NCBI RefSeq assembly: GCF_000621625.1
Contig: NZ_JHXV01000001.1
Location: forward strand, 362,967 to 426,966
Length of the DNA: 64,000 bases
Reading direction: 5' to 3'
Origin: Crocinitomix catalasitica ATCC 23190
Lineage (GTDB): Bacteria > Bacteroidota > Bacteroidia > Flavobacteriales_D > Crocinitomicaceae
A program made the position numbers and the translations under genes. Below, one piece after another: positions 36,266 through 45,010 of the stretch (positions are counted from its first letter, which is position 1; the number at the start of each line of letters is the position of its first letter). The notes under the pieces are model-generated. The model searched no databases and was not told the origin of the DNA. It saw only the letters and a list, made by a program, of their open reading frames with translations.

Positions 36266-36273
36266 CAAAAATA
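36266..36273 (-). promoter_or_regulatory. Candidate -7 box TATTTTTG of thrS
   Basis: On the minus strand TATTTTTG fits TAnnTTTG and is placed 26 bp before the thrS ATG. It overlaps the U-tract of the terminator at 36278-36302, so termination of the upstream gene and initiation of thrS share sequence. Confidence 0.5.
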
Positions 36274-36277
36274 AGAA

Positions 36278-36302
36278 AACCCGAGGATATTATCCTCGGG
36301 TT
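36278..36302 (-). terminator. Terminator of the preceding minus-strand secreted-protein pair
   Basis: A nearly perfect 12-bp inverted repeat, AACCCGAGGATA with TATCCTCGGGTT, is followed on the minus strand by TTTTCTTATTTTTG. It terminates the genes at 36325-37744 and insulates thrS. Confidence 0.88.
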
Positions 36303-36324
36303 CACATGTAATTTTTTTTATTGA

Positions 36325-36849
36325 CTAGTTTTTGTATCCCATCACCAATACAACAGCTCCTCTTTCTTTCATTGTAGGTTCTTTGTTTTGGGCACCTGCA
36401 GTTTCAGGTATGATGTAATCTACATAAACTCTTTTTAATCGAACTTTTTCATTTTTTTGTACCAAATAAGAATCGTTCAATTCGCTTGATTCAACAACAA
36501 TATTGTCACCAATAATGTTCGTAAATTCTTTTAATAAAACACGATCTTCTGCAGATTTATCTTTGTCATAAATAGCAACAGTTATATCATTTGGTAATGA
36601 TTTACCATTGAATGAAAAACGATAATCTGTTTCGTTAAATAAATAAATCTCAACTTCTTTTACTTGCTTATAGGTTTTAAAGTTGAAATAAGTGATTTTA
36701 GAGCCATCATAACGGTAAGCTTTCAATTTAGATTTTGCTTCCGCTTTTTGTTCAGCGATATTTTCTTTAAATTCTGTCAAATTAGCAGCTGTTTGGGCGA
36801 ACAACACTACAAAACTTAATATCCCTATAAATGTTAATATTTTTTTCAT
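36325..36849 (-). CDS. Secreted protein of unknown function
   Basis: 174 residues with signal peptide MKKILTFIGILSFVVLFAQ. The mature part is charged and beta-rich (YFNFKTYKQVKEVEIYLF). No family recognised. It stands 13 bp after the lipoprotein gene upstream, so both are one operon ended by the terminator at 36278-36302. Its function is likely linked to that lipoprotein. Confidence 0.65.
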   Translation of the reverse strand: MKKILTFIGILSFVVLFAQTAANLTEFKENIAEQKAEAKSKLKAYRYDGSKITYFNFKTYKQVKEVEIYLFNETDYRFSFNGKSLPNDITVAIYDKDKSAEDRVLLKEFTNIIGDNIVVESSELNDSYLVQKNEKVRLKRVYVDYIIPETAGAQNKEPTMKERGAVVLVMGYKN

Positions 36850-36862
36850 TTGTCAATCTGGT

Positions 36863-37744
36863 TTAACCATTCGTTATTTTGGTTCTTAAGGCTTTTATTA
36901 ATGATCCTAATTTATTGTATTCACTTTCAATTAAATTAATTTCTCCTGGCATATCATTTTCATAATAGTTTTTTACAGAATCAAAATTGTTGAAAGTATT
37001 TTCAATTTCAGATAAATCTGTAATCAACCATTCAATTTCCATGCCATCGTTACGAGGATCTTTTAATCCTTTTATGATATTGTGTAAAATTGCCATTTGT
37101 TCAGCAATCTTAGTACCAATTCCATCATTAGAATTGTTGTTTTCGAAGTCATATACTCCTAGGTACATACCTTCAATCCACGCACCAGAAAAGTGAACTG
37201 ATGATTGGTGTTCCATATCATTCTCATCTAAATATTTTTCAGATCTTTCATGAATGTCAACCATTAAAATTTCAAGAGAATCACTGTTCTCAATATTTGC
37301 ATTAAAACGATCGATTAAGTCAGCGTTTTCAAAAACAGCTTCCATACCGATTTTTGCAGCAAGTTCAGTAATTACTTTTAAATACTTTCTTCCTTCGTTC
37401 GGCTGATTATTCATAACGCAGTATGCCATGTCAGCAGAATAAACACCAAAGTTTAATAGCAATTCTAATTCATCTGTATAATTTGCAGCAACTTCTGTTG
37501 GGTTAGTAGCAGCAGAATTGTATTGCAAACCTGATTTTTTGAAAATACTTGCAATTTGTAATGGAGATGGAAGATGGTAATCTTCATCTGGAGATTCGAA
37601 ATTAATACTAGCTTCATCACTAGTTTGGGTTGTGTCTACTATGTTTAGTTCACCTTTATCTCCGCTGTCATTACCGTTACATCCAGGTAATAACAATCCA
37701 AGTGTGATTCCAAGAATAGGTATAGCAAATTTGGTCATTCTCAT
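36863..37744 (-). CDS. Lipoprotein of unknown function
   Basis: 293 residues with lipobox LPGC (Cys at 22). The mature part is helical and acidic and contains conserved-looking segments LNFGVYSADMAYC and HFSGAWIEGMYLGV, which give the impression of a helical-repeat or four-helix protein of Bacteroidota. Operon partner of the secreted protein downstream. The start may be Met1 or Met3. Not otherwise recognised. Confidence 0.7.
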   Translation of the reverse strand: MRMTKFAIPILGITLGLLLPGCNGNDSGDKGELNIVDTTQTSDEASINFESPDEDYHLPSPLQIASIFKKSGLQYNSAATNPTEVAANYTDELELLLNFGVYSADMAYCVMNNQPNEGRKYLKVITELAAKIGMEAVFENADLIDRFNANIENSDSLEILMVDIHERSEKYLDENDMEHQSSVHFSGAWIEGMYLGVYDFENNNSNDGIGTKIAEQMAILHNIIKGLKDPRNDGMEIEWLITDLSEIENTFNNFDSVKNYYENDMPGEINLIESEYNKLGSLIKALRTKITNG

Positions 37745-37901
37745 TTTTTATAGGATTTAATATAATCGCTAAATTATAAAATGATTTTCATTTCTACTTC
37801 AAATACTTCCGTTTTTTACAATAATTGTTTAATTTAACGGAAGTTTAACCCAATTAACCCCTTTTAAATTAAAGCTTTAAATCATAAAAGATCATCGGTC
37901 A

Positions 37902-37909
37902 TACCTTTG
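37902..37909 (+). promoter_or_regulatory. TACCTTTG box at the comEC 5' end
   Basis: TACCTTTG fits TAnnTTTG exactly but overlaps the first possible TTG start at 37907. If it is a functional -7 box, transcription would start near 37914 and the real start codon would be the next TTG at 37913 or a later one. No -33 TTG at the usual distance is apparent. Confidence 0.35.
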
Positions 37910-39949
37910 GCCTTGAAACTAATATTGCCGCTCATTTTGGGAGTGATATTGGGTTATTATTTGAACCTTGAAATTGGTATTGAATGGGTATGGGGGCTTT
38001 GGTTATTAATGTTCGTTTTAGCCGTAAGTTTTTCGAATACAAAATTATCTTTTAGGTTATTCTTCGGTAGTCTTTCTTTACTTTTTTTCTTTGTTTTGGG
38101 TGTAATGCTAATTGCCATTAATAAATCTGAAAATAATAGGCATTACTTTGCGGGTTTATCAGGAGCTAACAAGAACTTTTATCAATTGCGATTGATTGAT
38201 GCGCCAGTCTTAAAAACGAATGCTATTCAATGCTATGTGAGTATAGAAAAGGTGAATGATGAGCGTTGTTATGGGGAGGCAATTGTTTATTTGGCGAAGA
38301 ATAATAAAGCGCATGGATTGCGTTACGGAGATGTGATTGCAACTTATAATTCTTTTGATAAAATCGCTTCAAATAAAAATCCAAATACATTTGATTATGG
38401 GGCATATTTAGCTTTGCAAAATATTTATCATCAGGGTTATTTAAATGAAAATACCTGGCGAAAAATTGGTAATGATGGAAATGTGCTATACGAATCGTTA
38501 CTGACGGTGCAAGCACGATTTAAAAATGAATTGATAAGTCATGGTTTAAACGGTAAAAATTATGAGGTTGCCAGTGCATTATTGTTAGGTGATAAAACTG
38601 GTCTTGAATTTGAGACACGGAATTCGTTTGCTATTGCCGGAGCAATGCATGTATTGGCGGTTTCAGGATTGCATGTTGGAATTGTAATGCTTATTGTCTC
38701 GTTTCTGTTTAGACCAATTAAAAAGACGCGAAATGGCAAGTGGATCTATGCCATCTTAGTTGTTTTAGTAATATGGTTTTATGCGCTGTTAACTGGGATG
38801 TCACCTTCAGTAATGCGGTCTGCATTGATGTTCTCTTTTGTCGTTATCGGTAAAGAATTTGAAAGAAGTACGTCCGTTTATCAATCCATTATTATTTCTG
38901 CCTTTATATTGATATTAATAGATCCTTTTGTGATTTTTCATGTAGGTTTTCAATTGAGCTACCTGGCTGTATTTGGCATTGTTTATATACAACCTAAAAT
39001 TTATAACTTGTGGTATACGGACTATTGGTTGGTAGATAAAATTTGGCAGATTACGTCAGTTTCAATAGCGGCGCAATTGGCTACTTTTCCGCTCGGATTA
39101 TATTATTTCCATCAATTCCCGAATTATTTTTTAATTGCCAATTTAATTGTAATTCCTTTGGCATTTGTTATCCTTTTTGTTGGTATTCTGTTTTTTGCTT
39201 TCAGTTGGATACCGATTATTAATTCTTTTTTCTATTATTTATTAGATCTAGCATTGTCTATACTCAATAATGCTGTTAATTGGATAGAAGGTTTGCCGTT
39301 TGCAGCGCTAAAAGGTGTGAATTTTCCTTTCTATTGGCTGGTTGGTGCTTATGTAATTATTCTCCTGTTTATATCTGCCTTCGTTCGAAAGAAAAAACGG
39401 TTATTATTTGCTGGGCTTGCCATGTCCATTGGATTGTTGTTGTATCAGTTTGTTCAAAAGAATGAATTGGATGCCCGAAATACATTAATCGTCTACAGTT
39501 TGAAAAAGGCTGTTGGTTTGGATATATTTCATGGAACAAAGAATTTCTTCGTCTTTAATCAATCTTTGTTGGATGATCAAGGAGAAATTGATTATCAAAT
39601 TAAGCCGAATTGGATTTATAAAAGGAATACTGACCAACCTGCAAAAACAGTTTTATTGGAGGATCATTATCCTGTATTATATTTTGGACATCAAAAATTG
39701 TTTTATTTAGATTCGGAGATGATTGATAGGGTGTTGGAAGAAGGATTTCCTAACACTGATATTGTTTATTTGAATGATTTTAAGTTTATTCCGAATGAAA
39801 TTTTGGAACGTATAGAAGCAAATAAAAGTGACGTGATTTTAGGGAATCAAATTGCTTATGGAAGTAAGCACTATATTGTCAGTAAATTAAAATCGAATGC
39901 TATACATGATTTAAAAAATGATGGTGCTTTTCAGTTGGATTTTGAGTAG
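37907..39949 (+). CDS. comEC: ComEC/Rec2 family DNA uptake membrane protein
   Basis: About 680 residues. N-terminal helices and a DUF4131-like region (about 1-200) are followed by the Competence domain with ALLLGDKTGLE and AGAMHVLAVSGLHVG (about 225-260) and many membrane helices to about 520. The C-terminal 150 residues lack the HxHxDH metal motif of the metallo-beta-lactamase part of Bacillus ComEC. It would form the inner-membrane channel for single-stranded DNA during transformation. Starts at a TTG (37907 or 37913); no ATG is available upstream of the first helix. Confidence 0.85.
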   Translation: MALKLILPLILGVILGYYLNLEIGIEWVWGLWLLMFVLAVSFSNTKLSFRLFFGSLSLLFFFVLGVMLIAINKSENNRHYFAGLSGANKNFYQLRLIDAPVLKTNAIQCYVSIEKVNDERCYGEAIVYLAKNNKAHGLRYGDVIATYNSFDKIASNKNPNTFDYGAYLALQNIYHQGYLNENTWRKIGNDGNVLYESLLTVQARFKNELISHGLNGKNYEVASALLLGDKTGLEFETRNSFAIAGAMHVLAVSGLHVGIVMLIVSFLFRPIKKTRNGKWIYAILVVLVIWFYALLTGMSPSVMRSALMFSFVVIGKEFERSTSVYQSIIISAFILILIDPFVIFHVGFQLSYLAVFGIVYIQPKIYNLWYTDYWLVDKIWQITSVSIAAQLATFPLGLYYFHQFPNYFLIANLIVIPLAFVILFVGILFFAFSWIPIINSFFYYLLDLALSILNNAVNWIEGLPFAALKGVNFPFYWLVGAYVIILLFISAFVRKKKRLLFAGLAMSIGLLLYQFVQKNELDARNTLIVYSLKKAVGLDIFHGTKNFFVFNQSLLDDQGEIDYQIKPNWIYKRNTDQPAKTVLLEDHYPVLYFGHQKLFYLDSEMIDRVLEEGFPNTDIVYLNDFKFIPNEILERIEANKSDVILGNQIAYGSKHYIVSKLKSNAIHDLKNDGAFQLDFE

Positions 39950-39994
39950 TTGAAGGTTGTCATTTATTATTTATTCAATGGCAGTGATGCTTGT

Positions 39995-40552
39995 TTATTT
40001 GGCATCTACCTTAACCAGGCCTTCTTTATTTTGATAGACAATTGATACATTTTTATGTTTCCCAATGGCACTCTTTTCTCTAGCGTGAATAACCTCGAAT
40101 AAATTATTTACGCACAATTCAATTCCGTAATAGACAAAGGTACCGTTGGATACTTTTATATTGGACCAGAATGTAATTTTATATTGGGTAACTTTTTGCA
40201 TTAAATTTTGCGACTCTTCAACTATATTCTGAATTGATAGTTTCAATTTGTCAACCTCCTTTTGATATTCTAAATTGGATTTCGTGTACTTTCCAGATTT
40301 TTTATTCTCTTCTAAAACATCGAGCTGTTCGCGGTAGAATTCTTCTCGCATTTTTAAAATGCTGTATTCTTCCGTGTAGAATGCTTGAAAATTCTCGAAC
40401 TTAATTCCTTCATGTTTATATAAAGTTGAATCAGCCCAGCGAATTACTGCAGTTTTTACTTTTTTACCTTCAATTGGATTCCCTGGCTCTTGTAAGATGC
40501 CAGGATTTAAACCTAGGAAACTAATTGTCAATATTTGTAGTAGTGCTATCAT
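39995..40552 (-). CDS. Secreted protein of unknown function with coiled coil
   Basis: 185 residues with a weak signal peptide (MIALLQILTISFLGLNPG). The middle is a long charged helix (EFYREQLDVLEENKKSGKYTK...KLKLSIQ) likely to form a coiled coil. The end is beta-rich. Its start overlaps the previous gene by 32 bp. No family recognised. Third gene of a minus-strand set of envelope proteins. Confidence 0.6.
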   Translation of the reverse strand: MIALLQILTISFLGLNPGILQEPGNPIEGKKVKTAVIRWADSTLYKHEGIKFENFQAFYTEEYSILKMREEFYREQLDVLEENKKSGKYTKSNLEYQKEVDKLKLSIQNIVEESQNLMQKVTQYKITFWSNIKVSNGTFVYYGIELCVNNLFEVIHAREKSAIGKHKNVSIVYQNKEGLVKVDAK

Positions 40553-41165
40553 CTAATTCTAATATATAATTGTCAAACGGCTCTTCCAGTTGATAAATGT
40601 CGTCAACTTGGAAGTAGGGCGTGAACTCAATTAGTACTACATTTGTGTCCATCGTTTCGTTGTAAATACCGCTGAATTCATGAATATAGTAATAACCTAG
40701 TTTGCTATTGTCGGTTTTATCAACTAATTCATATAAATCTGAAAATTGTAGTGGCTGATACGATTTAATTTCAGGATGTTTTCCTTCGATATATTCGAGA
40801 CTTAATTTACCTAAAAAATAATCTTGTTTAAATTCTCCGATTGACTTAATCGAGCTACATATTTTGAGTGTGTTTTCCAAGAATTCTGATTTTTCATCAA
40901 TCGAATTAAGATTTTCTAATTCTTCTTTGAAATAATTGTAGAGTGTCTTACTTAAATCCCTTGCCTCTGTATAAGTTGGAGCCTTAAAAATCGTTCGTTC
41001 ATAAAAATAGTCCGGAAAAATTTTAGCTGCCTCGTTGGATATGATTAAATCAATTTGCAGATTTTGCCCGATTACCCCTAAAGTATCATTCAATGTAAAA
41101 TCAATTTCAATTAATTCAGTAGTCGAATCAGTGGGAGTATAAGAGAAAAAGTGAGTTGTTTTCAC
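40521..41165 (-). CDS. Hypothetical protein, 214 aa
   Basis: Start appears to be GTG 41165; no ATG is available nearby and an in-frame stop lies 36 bp upstream. The protein is acidic, without a clear signal peptide in this frame, and rich in beta strands. ELIEIDFTLNDTLGVIGQNL opens it. It lies between a small lipoprotein gene (30 bp upstream) and the secreted coiled-coil protein, overlapping the latter by 32 bp. Not recognised. Confidence 0.55.
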   Translation of the reverse strand: MKTTHFFSYTPTDSTTELIEIDFTLNDTLGVIGQNLQIDLIISNEAAKIFPDYFYERTIFKAPTYTEARDLSKTLYNYFKEELENLNSIDEKSEFLENTLKICSSIKSIGEFKQDYFLGKLSLEYIEGKHPEIKSYQPLQFSDLYELVDKTDNSKLGYYYIHEFSGIYNETMDTNVVLIEFTPYFQVDDIYQLEEPFDNYILELDDSTTTNIDN

Positions 41166-41195
41166 TGATTTACGGATGTTGTTTTCTCTGATGTA

Positions 41196-41492
41196 TTACG
41201 TCAATGATTTAATTTGACTGCTGTCTGCGGCGTTTTTAGGTTGAATCAATTGAAGTTTTTCTAAACTATCAATCTCGTAAGGTTTAATAATCTTAACAGC
41301 ACTGAATCCATAAGCCTCGTAGTTTGGTATGAGCGAATCACTTCCAAGTAATAGTTTGATTTTGTCTTCAGTTCTGGTTTGCAGACTTGTTGACGACTCA
41401 TTTCCCGCTTCAGGTTCAATAAAAAACTCATTCGCAATGAAACATCCCTGCAATAGAAAGATGGATATAAAAAACGCCAAGAATAATCGCAT
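41196..41492 (-). CDS. Small lipoprotein of unknown function
   Basis: 98 residues with lipobox LLQGC (Cys at 17). The mature part of about 80 residues is acidic, with helices ending in AADSSQIKSLT. First gene of a minus-strand set with the two hypothetical proteins downstream. No family recognised. Confidence 0.6.
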   Translation of the reverse strand: MRLFLAFFISIFLLQGCFIANEFFIEPEAGNESSTSLQTRTEDKIKLLLGSDSLIPNYEAYGFSAVKIIKPYEIDSLEKLQLIQPKNAADSSQIKSLT

Positions 41493-41564
41493 AAAAGTAA
41501 ATCTAGCTTATAGTTATAAAACTGAAATGCTACAAATTTTATACCCAAAAAAAAAAATATGAGT

Positions 41565-42683
41565 TTATCTAATCATAACGGGCATTACAAGCATAAGAAT
41601 GTCTTCATTTTCATTCTCATTGGCACTTGGTAAAAGTATACCAGCCTTGTTCGGTTCACTCATTTCTAAGATCACTTCGGTTGTACTGATATGGTTTAGC
41701 ATTTCCATTAAGAATTTTGAGTTGAAGCCAATCTCCATATCGTCACCTTGATAGTTACAAGTTAATCTTTCTTTTGCTTCGTTAGAAAAGTCTAAATCTT
41801 CAGCAGAAATACTTAATTCACTACCAGCAACTTTTAATTTAACCTGGTGAGTTGTTTTATTCGAGAAAATAGAAACCCTTTTAATAGAGTTTAAAAATGA
41901 GATTCTATCAACTGTTAATACATTTGGATTTTCGTCTGGAATTACAGCTTCGTAATTAGGATATTTTCCGTCGATTAAACGGCTCGTCAATTCGATGCTA
42001 CCAAAATTAAAACGAACAGTTGTATTTGTATAGCTTAAAGTAACGTCAACATCATGATCAACATTTTGCTTTAATAGATTAAGTGGTTTTTTAGGTAGAA
42101 TAAAATCTGATGCCGTTGAAGCAGTCGAATCAAATCTTCCATAACGCACTAATTTATGAGCGTCTGTAGCAACAAATGTTAATTTATCAGCTGAGAATTG
42201 GCAAAAAACACCACTCATTACTGGTCTTAATTCGTCATTACCTGTTGCAAATAGCGTTTTTTCAATTGCATTGGCAATAATTTCACCTTTCATTACCAAA
42301 GATGATGCGTTTTCTAATTCAGGTGATTTAGGAAAATCATCAGCATTTTGACCAACTAATTTATACTTTCCATAATCTGAAGATATTTCAATTCCAAAAT
42401 TAGATGGATCAATTAAGAACGATAAAGGTTGATCTGAAAAGTTCTTTAATGTGTCTAATAATAATTTTGCAGGAATTGCAATTCGGCCATCCTCTTTTGA
42501 TTCGTCCGGAGATACACTAGTTTTCATAGTGTTTTCTAAATCAGATGCTGAAATCGTTAATTCACCATTAGCCAGTTCAAATAAGAAATTATCTAATATA
42601 GGCAGCGAATTACTACTGTTTAAAACTCCACTAATATTCTGTAAATTTTTAAGTAAAGTTGAACTTGAAATAATAAAGTTCAT
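41565..42683 (-). CDS. dnaN: DNA polymerase III beta sliding clamp
   Basis: 372 residues with the triple-domain beta-clamp layout: MNFIISSSTLLKNL at the start, SKEDGRIAIPAKLLLDTLKN in domain 1, FVATDAHKLVRY in domain 2, and a C-terminus ending LMPVMIR (canonical: xxPMRL-like). It forms a dimeric ring that tethers polymerase III to DNA. Monocistronic here, with its own -7 box upstream and dnaK divergent 250 bp away. Confidence 0.97.
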   Translation of the reverse strand: MNFIISSSTLLKNLQNISGVLNSSNSLPILDNFLFELANGELTISASDLENTMKTSVSPDESKEDGRIAIPAKLLLDTLKNFSDQPLSFLIDPSNFGIEISSDYGKYKLVGQNADDFPKSPELENASSLVMKGEIIANAIEKTLFATGNDELRPVMSGVFCQFSADKLTFVATDAHKLVRYGRFDSTASTASDFILPKKPLNLLKQNVDHDVDVTLSYTNTTVRFNFGSIELTSRLIDGKYPNYEAVIPDENPNVLTVDRISFLNSIKRVSIFSNKTTHQVKLKVAGSELSISAEDLDFSNEAKERLTCNYQGDDMEIGFNSKFLMEMLNHISTTEVILEMSEPNKAGILLPSANENENEDILMLVMPVMIR

Positions 42684-42716
42684 AGTCGTTTTAAATTATT
42701 TGGTTTAAATCAACTA

Positions 42717-42724
42717 CAAATATA
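42717..42724 (-). promoter_or_regulatory. Candidate -7 box TATATTTG of dnaN
   Basis: On the minus strand TATATTTG fits TAnnTTTG, 34-41 bp before the dnaN ATG. No clear -33 TTG. Confidence 0.45.
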
Positions 42725-42870
42725 GGAGTTAATCATTTTAAATAAATTCTTTTTATTAACATTTTAAAAACAATATAAATGACAGTTGTTTTCTGACGTA
42801 TTGTCATAAAATAAAGACACGTTATAATAAGATATGACAAAATGATGTGAGAACTGGCATATTCTGGCGG

Positions 42871-42885
42871 TGGCATAAAGATTGA
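42871..42885 (+). promoter_or_regulatory. Sigma-54-like promoter upstream of dnaK
   Basis: TGGCATAAAGATTGA resembles the sigma-54 pattern TGGCAY-N5-TTGC, with GA instead of GC at -12. It ends 48 bp before the dnaK ATG. A dyad TGACGTATTGTCA (about 42795-42807) and a further TGACA lie upstream and might bind an activator or repressor. Heat-shock genes of Bacteroidota may be controlled in this way; this is inference. Confidence 0.4.
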
Positions 42886-42933
42886 CTATATGGTTTTAAT
42901 TAAAATTGAATTATAATCATCAAATAATAGAAT

Positions 42934-44835
42934 ATGAGTAAGATAATTGGAATTGATCTCGGTACTACAAATTCATGTGTATCTGTAATGGAGGGGAATG
43001 AGCCTGTAGTTATTACAAATTCCGAGGGTAAAAGAACAACGCCTTCAGTAGTTGGATTTATAGAGGGTGGAGAAAGAAAAATTGGAGATCCTGCTAAAAG
43101 ACAGGCAATAACTAATCCTACAAAAACAGTTTATTCGATTAAACGTTTCATGGGAACTAGTTTTGATAAGGTTGCAAAAGAAATTGCACGTGTACCTTAT
43201 GATGTTGTAAAAGGAGACAATAATACACCACGTGTAAAAATTGACGATCGTTTATACTCTCCACAAGAAATTTCAGCAATGATTCTTCAAAAAATGAAGA
43301 AAACTGCTGAAGATTATTTAGGACAAGAAGTAAGCGAAGCAGTAATTACTGTTCCTGCATACTTTAATGATGCGCAACGTCAAGCGACTAAAGAAGCTGG
43401 TGAGATTGCTGGTTTAACTGTAAAAAGAATTATAAATGAGCCAACGGCAGCTGCCTTAGCTTATGGTTTAGATAAAAAGAATGACGATCAAAAAATAATT
43501 GTATTTGATTTTGGTGGAGGAACGCATGATGTTTCTGTATTAGAATTAGGTGACGGTGTTTTTGAAGTATTGTCTACCGATGGAGATACGCACTTAGGTG
43601 GTGATGATGTTGATGATAAAATCATTAACTGGTTAGCTGAAGAGTTTATCAAAGATGAAAATATTGATCTACGTAAAGACCCAATGGCTTTACAAAGATT
43701 AAAAGAAGCTGCTGAGAAAGCGAAAATTGAATTGTCTTCAACAACTTCAACTGAAATCAACTTGCCTTATATTATGCCTGTTGATGGAATTCCAAAACAC
43801 TTGGTTAGAACTTTATCTAGATCTTCATTCGAGCAATTGATTGACGATTTAGTAAAAAGAACAATTGAGCCTTGTAAAACAGCATTGAAAAGCGCTGGTT
43901 TATCTACAAGTGATATTGATGAAGTAATCTTGGTTGGTGGTTCTACTAGAATCCCTGCTATTCAAGAAGCTGTTAAGAAATTTTTCGGAAAAGAGCCTTC
44001 TAAAGGTGTAAATCCTGACGAAGTTGTTGCTTTAGGAGCTGCAATTCAAGGTGGTGTATTGACTGGAGAAGTTAAAGATGTATTGTTATTAGATGTAACT
44101 CCGCTTTCAGTAGGTATTGAAACAATGGGTGGTGTAATGACTAGATTAATTGAGTCTAACACAACTATTCCAACTAAAAAATCAGAAACGTTTTCAACGG
44201 CTTCAGATAATCAACCAGCAGTAGATATTCACGTATTACAAGGTGAACGACCAATGGCTGCAGATAATAAAACCTTAGGAAGATTTCAATTGAATGACAT
44301 TCCACCAGCACCAAGAGGGACTCCTCAAATTGAAGTAACATTCGATATTGATGCGAATGGTATTATGAATATTTCAGCGAAAGATAAAGCAACTGGAAAA
44401 GAACAATCAATTAAGATTGAAGCTTCTTCAGGGTTATCAGAAGATGAAATCGCAAGAATGAAAGCTGATGCTGAAGCAAATGCTGAATCTGATAACAAAA
44501 GAAAAGAAGAAGCTGACAAAATTAATGCTGCTGATTCTTTAATTTTCCAAACAGAAAAACAATTGAGCGAATACGGAGATAAAATTCCAGCTGAGAAAAA
44601 AGAGCCAATTGAGTCTGCTTTAGCAGAGTTAAAAGGAGCTTTTGAAGCGAAAGATTTTGCTTTAATGGATTCTTCAATGGAAAAATTGAATACAGTTTTC
44701 CAAGCAGCTTCTGAAGAAATGTATGCAAATCAAGATGGTGGTGCAGATAATGTAACGCCGCAAGATGCAAACGGATCAGACACAGAAGATGTTGCTGCTG
44801 AAGATGTTGACTTTGAAGAAGTGAAGGAAGATTAG
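42934..44835 (+). CDS. dnaK: Molecular chaperone DnaK (Hsp70)
   Basis: 633 residues. Start [17 protein letters not shown], phosphate loops ([16 protein letters not shown]) and [10 protein letters not shown] are all standard; the substrate-binding domain and acidic tail ([16 protein letters not shown]) are complete. GGGTHDVS has His where most have Phe (GGGTFDVS). DnaK folds and protects proteins with DnaJ and GrpE. Monocistronic, with a terminator at 44865-44909; the J protein at 31483 may be one of its partners. Confidence 0.98.
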   Translation: MSKIIGIDLGTTNSCVSVMEGNEPVVITNSEGKRTTPSVVGFIEGGERKIGDPAKRQAITNPTKTVYSIKRFMGTSFDKVAKEIARVPYDVVKGDNNTPRVKIDDRLYSPQEISAMILQKMKKTAEDYLGQEVSEAVITVPAYFNDAQRQATKEAGEIAGLTVKRIINEPTAAALAYGLDKKNDDQKIIVFDFGGGTHDVSVLELGDGVFEVLSTDGDTHLGGDDVDDKIINWLAEEFIKDENIDLRKDPMALQRLKEAAEKAKIELSSTTSTEINLPYIMPVDGIPKHLVRTLSRSSFEQLIDDLVKRTIEPCKTALKSAGLSTSDIDEVILVGGSTRIPAIQEAVKKFFGKEPSKGVNPDEVVALGAAIQGGVLTGEVKDVLLLDVTPLSVGIETMGGVMTRLIESNTTIPTKKSETFSTASDNQPAVDIHVLQGERPMAADNKTLGRFQLNDIPPAPRGTPQIEVTFDIDANGIMNISAKDKATGKEQSIKIEASSGLSEDEIARMKADAEANAESDNKRKEEADKINAADSLIFQTEKQLSEYGDKIPAEKKEPIESALAELKGAFEAKDFALMDSSMEKLNTVFQAASEEMYANQDGGADNVTPQDANGSDTEDVAAEDVDFEEVKED

Positions 44836-44864
44836 TCCTAAACCGTTTTAAGTAACAGATAATT

Positions 44865-44909
44865 AAAAAAGCTGTGTTATGTCATTTATGATGTATCACG
44901 GCTTTTTTT
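44865..44909 (+). terminator. Terminator of dnaK
   Basis: AAAAAAGCTGTG and CACGGCTTTTTTT form a stem (with one G-U pair) separated by a 20-nt loop, directly after dnaK. The A-run on the left makes it partly bidirectional. Confidence 0.75.
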
Positions 44910-45010
44910 GTGCTTTTTTTATACAAAAAAATATTAACATTAATTAGATTTTTTGTAGAAAAAAATGTAAATTGCATCACGTTTAAAAATTAAATTAATA
45001 AATAAAAGTT

